Origin: Paracidovorax avenae
GTDB taxonomy: Bacteria; Pseudomonadota; Gammaproteobacteria; Burkholderiales; Burkholderiaceae_C
Length of the DNA stretch: 64,000 nucleotides
Assembly (NCBI RefSeq): GCF_040892545.1
Contig: NZ_CP156079.1
Coordinates: 5,181,501 to 5,245,500 of the forward strand
Direction of reading: 5' to 3'
Part shown: positions 38,002 through 46,396 of the stretch, piece by piece
Layout: each line of letters starts with the position of its first letter
Numbering within the stretch: the first letter of the stretch is position 1
Notes under the pieces: generated by a model
Seen by the model: the letters and a program-made list of their open reading frames with translations, nothing else
What the model was told of the DNA's origin: nothing
Databases searched by the model: none
Program-made: the position numbers and the translations under genes

Positions 38002-39471
38002 ATGGCTCTTTCTTCTTCTCTGGGCGCGGCCGGGCTGGCCGCGCTGGAACAGCGGCTGCAGCACGACCTGCTGACCCTCAACTGGCGCGCGAAGGCCTGG
38101 CTGCCGCAGCGCATGCACGCGGGCCGGCCGGTCATCGACGTGCTCATCATCGGCGCCGGCCAGGCGGGCCTGGCGGCCAGCATGGCGCTCGCGCAGCAGG
38201 GCATCCCTGCGGTGCTGCTGGACCGCGCACCGGAGGACCACGAAGGGCCCTGGGCCACCACGGCGCGCATGGAAACGCTGCGCTCGCCCAAGGAGCTGAC
38301 GGGCCCGGCGCTGGGCGTGCCTTCGCTCACCTTCCGCGCGTGGTTCGAGGCCCAGTGGGGCGAAGACGCCTGGGCCGCGCTCGACAAGATCCCGCGGCTG
38401 CAGTGGATGGACTACCTGCGCTGGTACCGGCGCGTCACCCGGGCCGACGTGCGCAACGGCCATGCGGTCACCGCCGTGCGGCCGCGTGGCGACGGACTGG
38501 TGGAGGTGGACGTGCAGGCGCAGGGCCACTCCACGACCTGGTTCGCGCGGCGCGTGGTGCTGGCCACGGGCCGCGACGGCCTGGGCGGTCCGCAGATCCC
38601 GGCCTTCATGCAGGGGGTCGGCCGCGGCCGCTGGGCGCATTCGTCCGATGTGCTGGACTACGCCACGCTGCGCGGCCTGCGCGTGGGCGTGGTGGGCGCC
38701 GGCTCGTCGGCCATGGACAGCGCCGCCACGGCGCTGGAATGCGGCGCCGCCAGCGTGGACCTGCTGGTGCGCCGCCCCGACCTGCCCCGCATCAACAAGT
38801 CCAAGGGCTCGGGCGTGCCCGGCCTCACGCACGGCCACCACGACCTGCCGGATGCCTGGAAATGGCGCATCCGCCACTACATCAACACCACGCAGGTGCC
38901 CCCGCCGCACGGCAGCACGCTGCGCGTCTCGCGCCACCCCAATGCCTTCTTCCACCTGGGCTGCCCGGTGCAGGGCGTGCGCGAGAACCCGGCCGACGGC
39001 GCGCTGCACGTCGCCACGCCGCACGGCACCTTTGCCTTCGACTTCCTGATCGTCTCGACCGGCTTCGCCATCGACTGGGCGCAGAAGCCCGAGTTCGCTG
39101 CCATCGCGCCCCACGTGCGCACCTGGGGCGCACGCTACACGCCGCCGCCGGGTGACGAAGACCAGGAACTGGCCGATTCGCCCGACCTGGGACCCGTGTT
39201 CGAGTTCCGCGAGAAGCTGCCCGGCGACTGCCCCGGCCTGGAACGCGTGCACTGCTTCTGCTACCCCGCGGCCATCTCGCACGGCACGGTCTCGGGCGAC
39301 ATCCCCGCCATCAGCGACGGCGCGCGCCGGCTGGCCACCGGCCTCGCCAGCCTGTTCTACCGCGAGGACGTGGACCACCACTTCGGCGTGCTGCAGGCCT
39401 ATGCCGAGCCCGAACTGCTGGGCGACGAATGGACGCCCGCGGACACCGCCCGGCGCGTCCTGCCCGGCTGA
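38002..39471 (+). CDS. Flavin-dependent monooxygenase-like oxidoreductase
   Basis: The 489-residue product has two Rossmann folds: VLIIGAGQAGLAASMAL (FAD, about residues 48-64) and VGVVGAGSSAMDSAATAL (NAD(P), about 230-247). Between them lie an FMO-like region (GPWATTARMETLRSPKELTG) and VVLATGRDG. The last 150 residues contain FDFLIVSTGF, a typical ATG motif. The start gives an N-terminal lead of about 45 residues before the FAD fold. It lies 45 bases before the CMD-domain gene, so the two are probably co-expressed. Confidence 0.85.
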   Translation: MALSSSLGAAGLAALEQRLQHDLLTLNWRAKAWLPQRMHAGRPVIDVLIIGAGQAGLAASMALAQQGIPAVLLDRAPEDHEGPWATTARMETLRSPKELTGPALGVPSLTFRAWFEAQWGEDAWAALDKIPRLQWMDYLRWYRRVTRADVRNGHAVTAVRPRGDGLVEVDVQAQGHSTTWFARRVVLATGRDGLGGPQIPAFMQGVGRGRWAHSSDVLDYATLRGLRVGVVGAGSSAMDSAATALECGAASVDLLVRRPDLPRINKSKGSGVPGLTHGHHDLPDAWKWRIRHYINTTQVPPPHGSTLRVSRHPNAFFHLGCPVQGVRENPADGALHVATPHGTFAFDFLIVSTGFAIDWAQKPEFAAIAPHVRTWGARYTPPPGDEDQELADSPDLGPVFEFREKLPGDCPGLERVHCFCYPAAISHGTVSGDIPAISDGARRLATGLASLFYREDVDHHFGVLQAYAEPELLGDEWTPADTARRVLPG

Positions 39472-39516
39472 CCTGCCGCCCCGCCCTCTCTTCCTGCCCA
39501 CCGCAACGGATTGCCC

Positions 39517-40707
39517 ATGACCGATACCGCCACCATTGCCACTGCATCCCGCGACACCATCGACCACATCGCCGGCCTCGCGCCCGGGAGCGCGGCCCAC
39601 GCCGTGCGCCACCAGCGCGACAAGGTCGCCACGGCCACGCAGGGCTGCGAGGACGCCCTCTTCGGCCCCGGCCTGCCCGGCGGCTTCACGCAGGCCGAGC
39701 GCCTGGCCGTGGCGCACGACATCGCCCGCGTGAGCGGCCTGCCCGCGCTGGCGGCGCACTACCGCGCGGCCCTCGAGCCCCTGCATCCCCCGCCGGCCGT
39801 GCAGGCGCTCGTCGATGCGCCCGGCGCCGCGATCCCGGATGCACGCCTGCAGGCCATCGTGCATTTCGCGCGCACGCTCGCCACGCACCCCGCCGAAAGC
39901 GACCAGGCCGCCCTGCAGGCGCTGCCCGCCGCGGGCCTCTCGGTGCCGGACACGGTGCTGCTCGCGCAGCTGATCGGCTTCGTCACCTACCAGCTGCGCG
40001 TGGTGGCCGGCGTGGCCGCGCTGGCGCAACTGGGCGAGGCCGGCGCGGCACCGGCCGCTGCGGCAGCGCAGCCGGCGGACGCCGCCCCCTTCGTCCATCC
40101 CGCCAACCTGCCCGCGCCCGGCGAGCCGCTGCGCGTGAACGGCTACACCAGCGAAACGCTGGACTGGAAGGCCTGGCTGCCCGTGCTCGATCCCGCCTCG
40201 GCCACCCCCGAGCAGAACGCGGTGCTCGACCTCAGCCACCCCAAGGCCCGCACGTCGGACTTCTACCTGCTGCTGGCGCACCAGCCCCGCGTCCTCTCCG
40301 AGCGCTCGCAGGCCTTCAACGCCATCATGTACGCCCCGGGCGGCCTCGCCCGTGCCGAGCGCGAAGTCGCCAGCACCGTGGTCTCGCGCGTGAACGGCTG
40401 CGTGTACTGCGCTTCCGTGCATGCCCAGCGCTTCGAGCAACTGGCCAAGCGCAACGACGTGATGGCGCAGATCTTCCAGGAGCCCGACACCGCCGGCACC
40501 AATGCGCGCGAACGCGCCATCGTGCAGGCCAGCGCCGCGCTCACGCGCACGCCCGGCGCGTTCGGCGCGCAGCACCTGCAGCCGCTGCGCGATGCGGGCC
40601 TGTCCGACCTGGAAATCCTGGACGCGCTGCACGCCGCCGCGCTGTTCGCCTGGGCCAACCGGCTCATGCTGAACCTGGGCGAAGCCGTCTTCCCGCAGGC
40701 CGGCTGA
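39517..40707 (+). CDS. Fused CMD-domain / alkylhydroperoxidase protein
   Basis: The 396-residue product has two AhpD-like all-helical domains. The first (about 1-170) resembles the CMD-domain protein of the Avi_7170 type. The second (about 205-396) resembles the peroxidase-related protein of the Avi_7169 type and holds the CxxC-H motif VNGCVYCASVHAQRFEQL. The two are separate genes in the families as I know them, and here they are one chain. A peroxidase or decarboxylase-like role with the flavoprotein upstream is likely; substrate unknown. Confidence 0.82.
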   Translation: MTDTATIATASRDTIDHIAGLAPGSAAHAVRHQRDKVATATQGCEDALFGPGLPGGFTQAERLAVAHDIARVSGLPALAAHYRAALEPLHPPPAVQALVDAPGAAIPDARLQAIVHFARTLATHPAESDQAALQALPAAGLSVPDTVLLAQLIGFVTYQLRVVAGVAALAQLGEAGAAPAAAAAQPADAAPFVHPANLPAPGEPLRVNGYTSETLDWKAWLPVLDPASATPEQNAVLDLSHPKARTSDFYLLLAHQPRVLSERSQAFNAIMYAPGGLARAEREVASTVVSRVNGCVYCASVHAQRFEQLAKRNDVMAQIFQEPDTAGTNARERAIVQASAALTRTPGAFGAQHLQPLRDAGLSDLEILDALHAAALFAWANRLMLNLGEAVFPQAG

Positions 40708-40765
40708 ACCCGCAGCCGCGCCGGGCGCTTTGCGCGGCGCGGTTTCGCTGCTACGATCCGCCCCG

Positions 40766-40960
40766 CAGGAGAGCGAACGCCAGCGGCACCGCGGGCGTTC
40801 CACCGAAGGCGCAAACTCCCATACACGCTCAGGTACCGTACTGCACACCATCGAATGCCGTCTGGAGAGCCGCCACAGCCTGTGGCGCACCGAAGGAGCA
40901 AGCCCCGCGCCGTGTTGGCCTCGGGGTGAATCTCTCAGGTACCAAGGACAGGGGGAGCGG
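40766..40960 (+). promoter_or_regulatory. Tandem glycine riboswitch (gcvT type)
   Basis: Two aptamers follow each other. The first has GGAGAGC at 40768, CACCGAAGG and CTCAGGTACCGTACTGCAC. The second has GGAGAGC at 40864, CACCGAAGGAGCAAGCC and CTCTCAGGTACCAAGGACAG. These are the conserved cores of glycine aptamers. About 88 bases separate the second from the D-amino-acid dehydrogenase start, enough for an expression platform. Glycine binding would most likely turn expression on. Confidence 0.92.
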
Positions 40961-41048
40961 CAGCCGGGCTACGCGCCTGCTGCACGCTATTGAATCCATA
41001 GCTGCCTGCACGCGCACGCCCGGCGCTTCACCCTCGAAAGGTTTGAAG

Positions 41049-42368
41049 ATGCGCGTGATCGTCCTCGGCGCCGGCTTGCTCGGCACCACCTCGGCCTATT
41101 TCCTCCAGCAGCTCGGCCACGAAGTGACCGTGATCGACCGCCAGGCCACGCCCGGTGCGGAAACCAGCTTCGCCAACGGCGGCCAGATCTCGGTGAGCCA
41201 CGCCGAGCCCTGGGCCAACCCGAGCGCTCCGCTCAAGGTGCTGCAATGGCTGGGCCGGGAAGACGCGCCGCTGCTCTTCCGCCTGCGCGCCGACATGCGC
41301 CAGTGGCTCTGGGGCCTGCAGTTCCTGCGCGAATGCACGCCGGCGCGCACGCGCCACAACATCGAGCAGATCGTGCGCCTGGGCACCTACAGCCGCGAAA
41401 CGCTGCAGCAGCTGCGCCGCGACACCGGCATCCAGTACGACCAGCGCATGCAGGGCATCCTGCACTTCTACACCAGCCGCAAGGAATTCGACGGCGCGCT
41501 CGCGCCGGCCGAGCAGATGCGCCAGCTCGGCTGCGAGCGCCGCGTGGTGAGCGCCGACGAGGCCGTGCGCATCGAACCGGCCCTGGCCTCCATCCGCTCC
41601 CAGCTGGCGGGCGCCACCTACACCGACGCCGATGAATCCGGCGACGCCAACGCCTTCACGCGCGCGCTGGCGCAGCAGGCCGAACAGGCCGGCGTGCGGT
41701 TCCGCATGGGCTGCCACATCACGGCGCTGCGCACCGCGGCCGGGGCCATCGACCATGTGGAGGTCACCGACGCGGAAGGCCGCTTCGAGCGCGTGCGCGG
41801 CGATGCCTACGTGCTGGCCATGGGCTCGTTCAGCCCGCTGCTGGCCGAGCCGCTGGGCCTGCGCCTGCCCATCTATCCGGCCAAGGGCTATTCGGTGACG
41901 CTGCCCGTGCGCGATGCCTCCGCCGCCTACGAGGTCAGCCTGACGGACGACGAGTACAAGCTGGTCTTCTCGCGCTACACCCGCGCGGCCCGGGACGGCC
42001 AGCCGGCGCGCGACGTGATGCGCATCGCCGGCACCGCCGAACTCAACGGCTACGGCCGCGACCTCAACCCGGTGCGCTGCGAAGCCATCGTGAAGCGCGT
42101 GGAGCAGTTGTTCCCCGGCGCGGGCGACACCTCGCAGGCGCAGTTCTGGTCGGGCCTGCGTCCGGCCACGCCGAGCAACGTGCCGCTCATCGGCCGCACG
42201 AAGCTGCCCAACCTGTTCCTCAACACCGGCCACGGCACGCTGGGCTGGACGCATGCCTGCGGCTCGGGCCGCGCCATCGCCAGCATCGTGAGCGGGCTCG
42301 TGCCCGAAGTGGATTTCGCCTTCGCGGGCATGCCGCGCGGCCGCGCCGCCGTGCCGGCGCTGGCCTGA
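41049..42368 (+). CDS. dadA: D-amino-acid dehydrogenase (DadA-like)
   Basis: A 439-residue FAD enzyme of the DadA/glycine-oxidase group that deaminates D-amino acids to 2-oxo acids at the inner membrane. The N-terminal FAD motif is VLGAGLLGTTSAYFLQQLGH. The family marks SFANGGQISVSHAEPWANP and FWSGLRPATPSNVPLIGRT are present, and the C-terminal GHGTLGWTHACGSGRAIA closes the FAD site. The AAAGG and ATG follow a tandem glycine riboswitch, so glycine should induce it. This suggests that it, or a related activity, handles glycine or D-alanine pools. Confidence 0.92.
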   Translation: MRVIVLGAGLLGTTSAYFLQQLGHEVTVIDRQATPGAETSFANGGQISVSHAEPWANPSAPLKVLQWLGREDAPLLFRLRADMRQWLWGLQFLRECTPARTRHNIEQIVRLGTYSRETLQQLRRDTGIQYDQRMQGILHFYTSRKEFDGALAPAEQMRQLGCERRVVSADEAVRIEPALASIRSQLAGATYTDADESGDANAFTRALAQQAEQAGVRFRMGCHITALRTAAGAIDHVEVTDAEGRFERVRGDAYVLAMGSFSPLLAEPLGLRLPIYPAKGYSVTLPVRDASAAYEVSLTDDEYKLVFSRYTRAARDGQPARDVMRIAGTAELNGYGRDLNPVRCEAIVKRVEQLFPGAGDTSQAQFWSGLRPATPSNVPLIGRTKLPNLFLNTGHGTLGWTHACGSGRAIASIVSGLVPEVDFAFAGMPRGRAAVPALA

Positions 42369-42480
42369 GAGCGGCTGACACGACCCAGCGAAGCGGTTCT
42401 GGCGAGGCGCCGCATCGCAGGCAGTACCGTAGTACGACAAGATGCGGCAACGACGCCAGAAGGGTCGTGTTGGCCGCTCT
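42368..42480. repeat. 113-base multi-segment inverted repeat between convergent genes
   Basis: Arms pair in five blocks: AGAGCGGC/GCCGCTCT, ACACGACCC/GGGTCGTGT, TTCTGGCG/CGCCAGAA, GCCGCATC/GATGCGGC and GTAC/GTAC around a CGTA loop. In all 37 base pairs form in the same order. It fills exactly the space between the stop codons of dadA and the FIST gene. It may be a bidirectional terminator or a REP-like mobile repeat; no T-tract is present. Confidence 0.85.
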
Positions 42481-43798
42481 ACGCCTCGCCCGGACCGGCG
42501 CAGGTGAACACGGTCAGCACGCCGGTGTAGCCGTAGAGCCGGTGGTGGGCGATCTCCCCGCCCGCGAAGAACCCCACCAGCGGCACGTCGCCCAGGGCGT
42601 GCCGCACGATCTGCATCTCGGCGCCGGGCCCGCCGAAGTGCGGCCCGCCCCGGCCCGAACAGCTCACGTAGATGGCCCCCATGATCGTGCGCTCGGGCAT
42701 GCCCTCGGTGGCATGGTCCAGTGCCCGCATCAGCGCTGCGCGTTCGCCGGCGTGCGACGGCGGCGGGGCGGCCGCGGGCTCCTGCGGCTCCGGCGCCAGT
42801 TCCTCGCGGATCTCGGCGCAGATGCGCATCAGGTCGGCGCGCGCCGCCGCCACGTTGCGCTGGCAGAACGCGAGCCGCATGCCCTCCTCCACCTTGTCGG
42901 CCAGGGCCACGCCATGCCGCATCGGGTCGAGCCCCACGAGATGCCGCACGCGTACGTCCGTGCCGAAATGGCCCGTGCGCCCCATGGGCTGCGAGCCCTC
43001 GTCCACCAGGCCCGCCAGCGTCGCGCGCAGGGCACGCAGCGCGGGCTGCGGATCGCCCTCCAGGGTGATGCCCAGGGTGCCCAGCAGCACGTCCAGCGCG
43101 GGCTCGCCATCGAGCGCGAGCACCACGTTGTCCTGCGCCCGCGTGATCTGTGCGAACGGGCCGACCGGCTGGCATCCCTGGGTCACGCGCGAGAGCATGC
43201 CCACGCCCCTGCCGAACGCCACGCCCGACAGCCCGCCGCCGAACACGCCCCGCGCCGCGCCCTGGCCCGCGATGTTGCCGTTGCCGCCCACCGCGAACTG
43301 CACGCTGCGCCCGCGGCTCGCCGCGATGCCGCCGAACAGGTAGCCCGACTCGGTGCGGTCCGACATCTCCGCGATCAGCTCGGCGAGGTCCGGCGTGTCG
43401 CCATCGGCATGCACCAGCGCCGTGTGCGGCACGAAGCCGCCCGCGGAAGCGCCTCCGCGCGACAGCGGCGCCACGCCCGAGAACACGCGGTACTGGTCCT
43501 GCGGCAGGTCCAGCAGCATCACCGACAGGGCCGGCTCGTCGAAATACTCGGCATTGTTCGCCGCCACGCCCACCCCCACCGTGCCGCTCCAGTCGGTCAC
43601 CTCCGGGAGTTCGGCCGCGAGCACGTCGAGCAGGGCCTCCGCGTCTTCTGCGTAGTGGTCCGTGATGTAGAGCACGCCGAGCGTGGGCGCGCTCGCGTAG
43701 TGCGGCAGGGCCATCTGCGCGCGCAGCTGCGCCAGCACCAGCGCGGCGGCCATGCGCCATTGCGGGTGGGTGGCATGGCCATTGGGAAAGAGTTTCAT
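42479..43798 (-). CDS. FIST-domain sensory protein
   Basis: A 439-residue protein with FIST N (about 1-230) and FIST C (about 230-420) domains, presumed to bind small ligands such as amino acids. Marks are WSGTVGVGVAANN, GYLFGGIAASRGRS and, near the end, MGAIYVSCSGRGGPHFG with VPLVGFFAGGEIA. There is no output domain in this protein, so signals must pass to another partner. It precedes nothing on its strand but follows PhaM in order, with 47 bases between. Confidence 0.87.
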   Translation of the reverse strand: MKLFPNGHATHPQWRMAAALVLAQLRAQMALPHYASAPTLGVLYITDHYAEDAEALLDVLAAELPEVTDWSGTVGVGVAANNAEYFDEPALSVMLLDLPQDQYRVFSGVAPLSRGGASAGGFVPHTALVHADGDTPDLAELIAEMSDRTESGYLFGGIAASRGRSVQFAVGGNGNIAGQGAARGVFGGGLSGVAFGRGVGMLSRVTQGCQPVGPFAQITRAQDNVVLALDGEPALDVLLGTLGITLEGDPQPALRALRATLAGLVDEGSQPMGRTGHFGTDVRVRHLVGLDPMRHGVALADKVEEGMRLAFCQRNVAAARADLMRICAEIREELAPEPQEPAAAPPPSHAGERAALMRALDHATEGMPERTIMGAIYVSCSGRGGPHFGGPGAEMQIVRHALGDVPLVGFFAGGEIAHHRLYGYTGVLTVFTCAGPGEA

Positions 43799-43845
43799 GG
43801 TCGGAAAAATCGGTGGACCGCGATCGCAGGCGAAGGCTGCGCCCG

Positions 43846-44787
43846 TCAGGAACGGCCCTTCGGCCCGGGCTTGGGGCTGGCTGCGCGGCGTGCGCCCGCA
43901 GGCGGCGCCCCTGCCGGGGCCTTCGCGGGAGAAGCCTTCGTGGAAGGCACCTTGGCGGCAGCGGCGCGCTGCGCAGGGGCCTTCGCGGAAGGCGGCCGCT
44001 TCGCACCGCGCGCCGCCCCGCCGCCGTCCTTGCCCGTGGCACGCTCGCCCCCGGTGCCGGCCTCGGCGGCCTGGCGCGCGGCGTCCTGCATGCCTTGCAT
44101 GCCCTGCGCGGCGAGCTGCGTCGCCATGTCGGTGGCCGTCTTGAGCGCCTCCGCCGCCATGCCGCGCGTAGCATCCATCGCAGGCAGCTTCGAGACGTCG
44201 CTCATCGCATTGGCCGCGATCTGCTGGAACTGGCCCGTGAGCGCGGACCACCACTGCATCGGGTCCACCACGCCCTGCGCGGCGGCCGGCGGCTCGGTGC
44301 CGGTGTCGCCGGCCGCCTCGTGCCCTGATGCCGCCGGGGCCTGTGCGGCCGGCTCCGGAGCGGGTGCCGGCTCGGCCGGCGCGGCACGGGGTGGCCGCGC
44401 GAAGGGATCGGGACGCGGCGCGGCCGGCGCGGGCGCGGACTGCACCGCCTGCGGCGTGAACGCCTTCGCGATGTCGCCCATCGCCACGTTCATGCCCTGC
44501 AGCGTGGACAGCGTCATCTTCTGCACTTCCAGCGCCTGCACGGTCGCCGTGAGCGCGCGGGAATTCTGGTCCAGCCAGAACTGCACCGCCTTCAGTTCGC
44601 TGATGCGCTTTTCCAGCTCTTCCACGCTGATCGTGGGCGCCACCCAGCCCGAAAGCGGCGGCATCTGCGGCATGCCCGCCGCAGCGCCCTTGGCGAGGTT
44701 CTGCAGGAAATCGAAGCCCGGCACGAACCGGCCGAAACCGAAGGGGGATGTATCGCTGCCGGCGGAATTGCTGTCGTTGCTGCTCAT
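43846..44787 (-). CDS. phaM: PhaM-like polyhydroxyalkanoate granule protein
   Basis: The 313-residue product begins SPFGFGRFVPGFDFLQNL and has the conserved helical block WVAPTISVEELEKRISELKAVQFWLDQNSRAL of PhaM, which activates PHA synthase and ties granules to the nucleoid. The long middle is Ala/Pro-rich and the C-terminus is a basic KAPA/KAS tail (about residues 270-313) like that of DNA-binding histone-H1-like proteins. AGGAG lies nine bases before the ATG. An HU-like gene with a related tail is adjacent and divergent. Confidence 0.85.
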   Translation of the reverse strand: MSSNDSNSAGSDTSPFGFGRFVPGFDFLQNLAKGAAAGMPQMPPLSGWVAPTISVEELEKRISELKAVQFWLDQNSRALTATVQALEVQKMTLSTLQGMNVAMGDIAKAFTPQAVQSAPAPAAPRPDPFARPPRAAPAEPAPAPEPAAQAPAASGHEAAGDTGTEPPAAAQGVVDPMQWWSALTGQFQQIAANAMSDVSKLPAMDATRGMAAEALKTATDMATQLAAQGMQGMQDAARQAAEAGTGGERATGKDGGGAARGAKRPPSAKAPAQRAAAAKVPSTKASPAKAPAGAPPAGARRAASPKPGPKGRS

Positions 44788-45088
44788 GGCCTGGGCTCCT
44801 TGCGTGGGGCGGAACATACCGCTGCGTTGCGCCGGGGCACCGGCCCCGTGGGTTGGCAGCTTAACGCGATTGCGCGGCTCCACCAACGCGGCCAGCCCCT
44901 GCATCCACGCAACCATTACAGGCTTTTCGCACCGCTTCGCGCACGCTTCTGAGGCCGCGGATGCGAGGCTGCGCGCACCTTGCAGCCCTCAAAGCGCGTG
45001 CGACCCGCGCCACAGGCGGGCAAACGCCATAGAATCCGCCGACCAGCCCGTCTGGAATCCTCAATACGTCAACACGAGAAAACCAACC

Positions 45089-45541
45089 ATGGCAACTGCA
45101 AAGAAAGCCGCATCCGCCCCGGCAAAGAAGGCGGCCGCTCCCGCGGTGAAGAAGGCCGCGGCACCTGCGAAGAAGGCCGCTGCTCCCAAGGCAGCACCTG
45201 CAGCGAAGGCCGCGCCCGCAGCGCTCAAGCCCCTGAAGGCCACGTTCACCAAGACCTCGCTGATCGCGCACCTGGCCGAGCAGGCCGGCGTGGAGCCGAA
45301 GGCCGCCAAGGCCGTGATGGCCGCGCTGGAAGCCACGATCCTGGGCTCGGTGCACAAGAAGGGCTCCGGCGAATTCACGCTGCCCGGCCTGATGAAGATC
45401 GGCCTGCAGCAAGTGCCCGCCAAGAAGAAGCGCTTCGGCAAGGACCCGTTCACGGGCGAAGAGCGCTGGTTCCCCGCCAAGCCCGCATCGGTCAAGATCA
45501 AGACCCGCGCGCTGAAGAAGCTCAAGGACGCCACGGTCTGA
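45089..45541 (+). CDS. HU-family DNA-binding protein with histone-H1-like tail
   Basis: The 150-residue product has a basic Ala/Lys/Pro tail of about 45 residues (repeats of KKAAAPA) followed by an HU fold (about 50-150: TKTSLIAHLAEQAGVEPKAAKAVMAALEATI... LPGLMKIGLQQVPAKKKRFGKDP). This form is typical of Burkholderiales nucleoid proteins. It is monocistronic with a clear terminator and divergent from phaM, and both products carry Lys/Ala tails, which may link granules and chromosome. Confidence 0.92.
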   Translation: MATAKKAASAPAKKAAAPAVKKAAAPAKKAAAPKAAPAAKAAPAALKPLKATFTKTSLIAHLAEQAGVEPKAAKAVMAALEATILGSVHKKGSGEFTLPGLMKIGLQQVPAKKKRFGKDPFTGEERWFPAKPASVKIKTRALKKLKDATV

Positions 45542-45565
45542 GACCGGGCTCCCAGGGCATGAAGA

Positions 45566-45589
45566 AAGCCGGCACATGCCGGCTTTTTT
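45566..45589 (+). terminator. Intrinsic terminator of the HU gene
   Basis: The stem AAGCCGGC / GCCGGCTT with loop ACAT is followed by a run of T. It begins about 25 bases after the HU stop and is a textbook Rho-independent terminator. It can also serve the convergent phosphatase gene by its A-rich left side. Confidence 0.92.
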
Positions 45590-45608
45590 CATGGGGCCGC
45601 CGCCGCGC

Positions 45609-46361
45609 TCAACCGCCCGCCGGGTCCAGGTACATCTGCGCCAGCCGCGCCCGCTCCGCGGGCCCGACGCCCAGGCGCGCTGCCAGGTAACGGTCGAGCC
45701 CGCCATGGTCCCGGTCCACCGCGTCCAGCGCGGCATGCAGGAACTCCTCCTGCACGCGCCAGAGCACGTTCATCACCTCCGTCGGCGCGGTGCCCGTGAA
45801 ATGCGCCGGTGGCTGGTAGAGGCTGTTGGTGAGCAGGTAGTCCTGCATCACCACGTCGCGCGGCACGCCCAGCGCGAGCAGGATCAGCGCCGCGGCGAAG
45901 CCCGTCCTGTCCTTGCCCGCGGTGCAGTGGAAGACCAGCGGCGCGTCGCTCTGCAGCAGGTGCCCGAACAGCGCGGCGAACTGCGCCGCGTTGTCGGACA
46001 CGAAGGCGCGGTACGTGTCCTGCATCAGCTCGACGGCGATGGCGGGCGTGATCTGCCGGTTGGCCAGCGCCATGTCCTTGGCGCGCTGCACCACGGTCGG
46101 CTCGATCGGCAGCGGATGGTAGGCCACGCCGGGCAGGGCATAGGCCAGCGCCGCGCTTTCCGCCTCGCCGCGGAAGTCGATCGCACGCGCCAGGCCCAGT
46201 GGCGCCAGCGTGTCGGCGTCCTGCGCGGTGAGCCATGCCAGGTGGTCGGAGCGGAACATGCGGCGCCAGCGGACCGTGCGCCCGTCCTGGCCGGCATAGC
46301 CGCCCAGGTCCCGGAAATTGGTGGCGCCCGCCAGGGGCAGTGATCGCGAGAAAGAAGCCAT
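45609..46361 (-). CDS. Tyrosine/serine protein phosphatase, DSP-like
   Basis: A 250-residue protein with the Cys-based active-site loop HCTAGKDRTG (Cys about residue 145) and the N-terminal family mark NFRDLGGYAGQDG seen in the tyrosine phosphatase group of lipid/protein phosphatases (PTP-IVa/LipA-like). The loop with KDRTG suggests activity on phospho-Tyr or phosphoinositides. It has no signal peptide, and the substrate is unknown. Confidence 0.9.
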   Translation of the reverse strand: MASFSRSLPLAGATNFRDLGGYAGQDGRTVRWRRMFRSDHLAWLTAQDADTLAPLGLARAIDFRGEAESAALAYALPGVAYHPLPIEPTVVQRAKDMALANRQITPAIAVELMQDTYRAFVSDNAAQFAALFGHLLQSDAPLVFHCTAGKDRTGFAAALILLALGVPRDVVMQDYLLTNSLYQPPAHFTGTAPTEVMNVLWRVQEEFLHAALDAVDRDHGGLDRYLAARLGVGPAERARLAQMYLDPAGG

Positions 46362-46396
46362 GCCGGCACTGTAGCGAAAGCGCCCGCGACTTCAAA

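Noticed and set aside
37930..40890. A nearly 1000-codon antisense frame over the flavoprotein and CMD genes
   Set aside because: Mirror of two clearly recognisable genes; composition is typical of a shadow frame.
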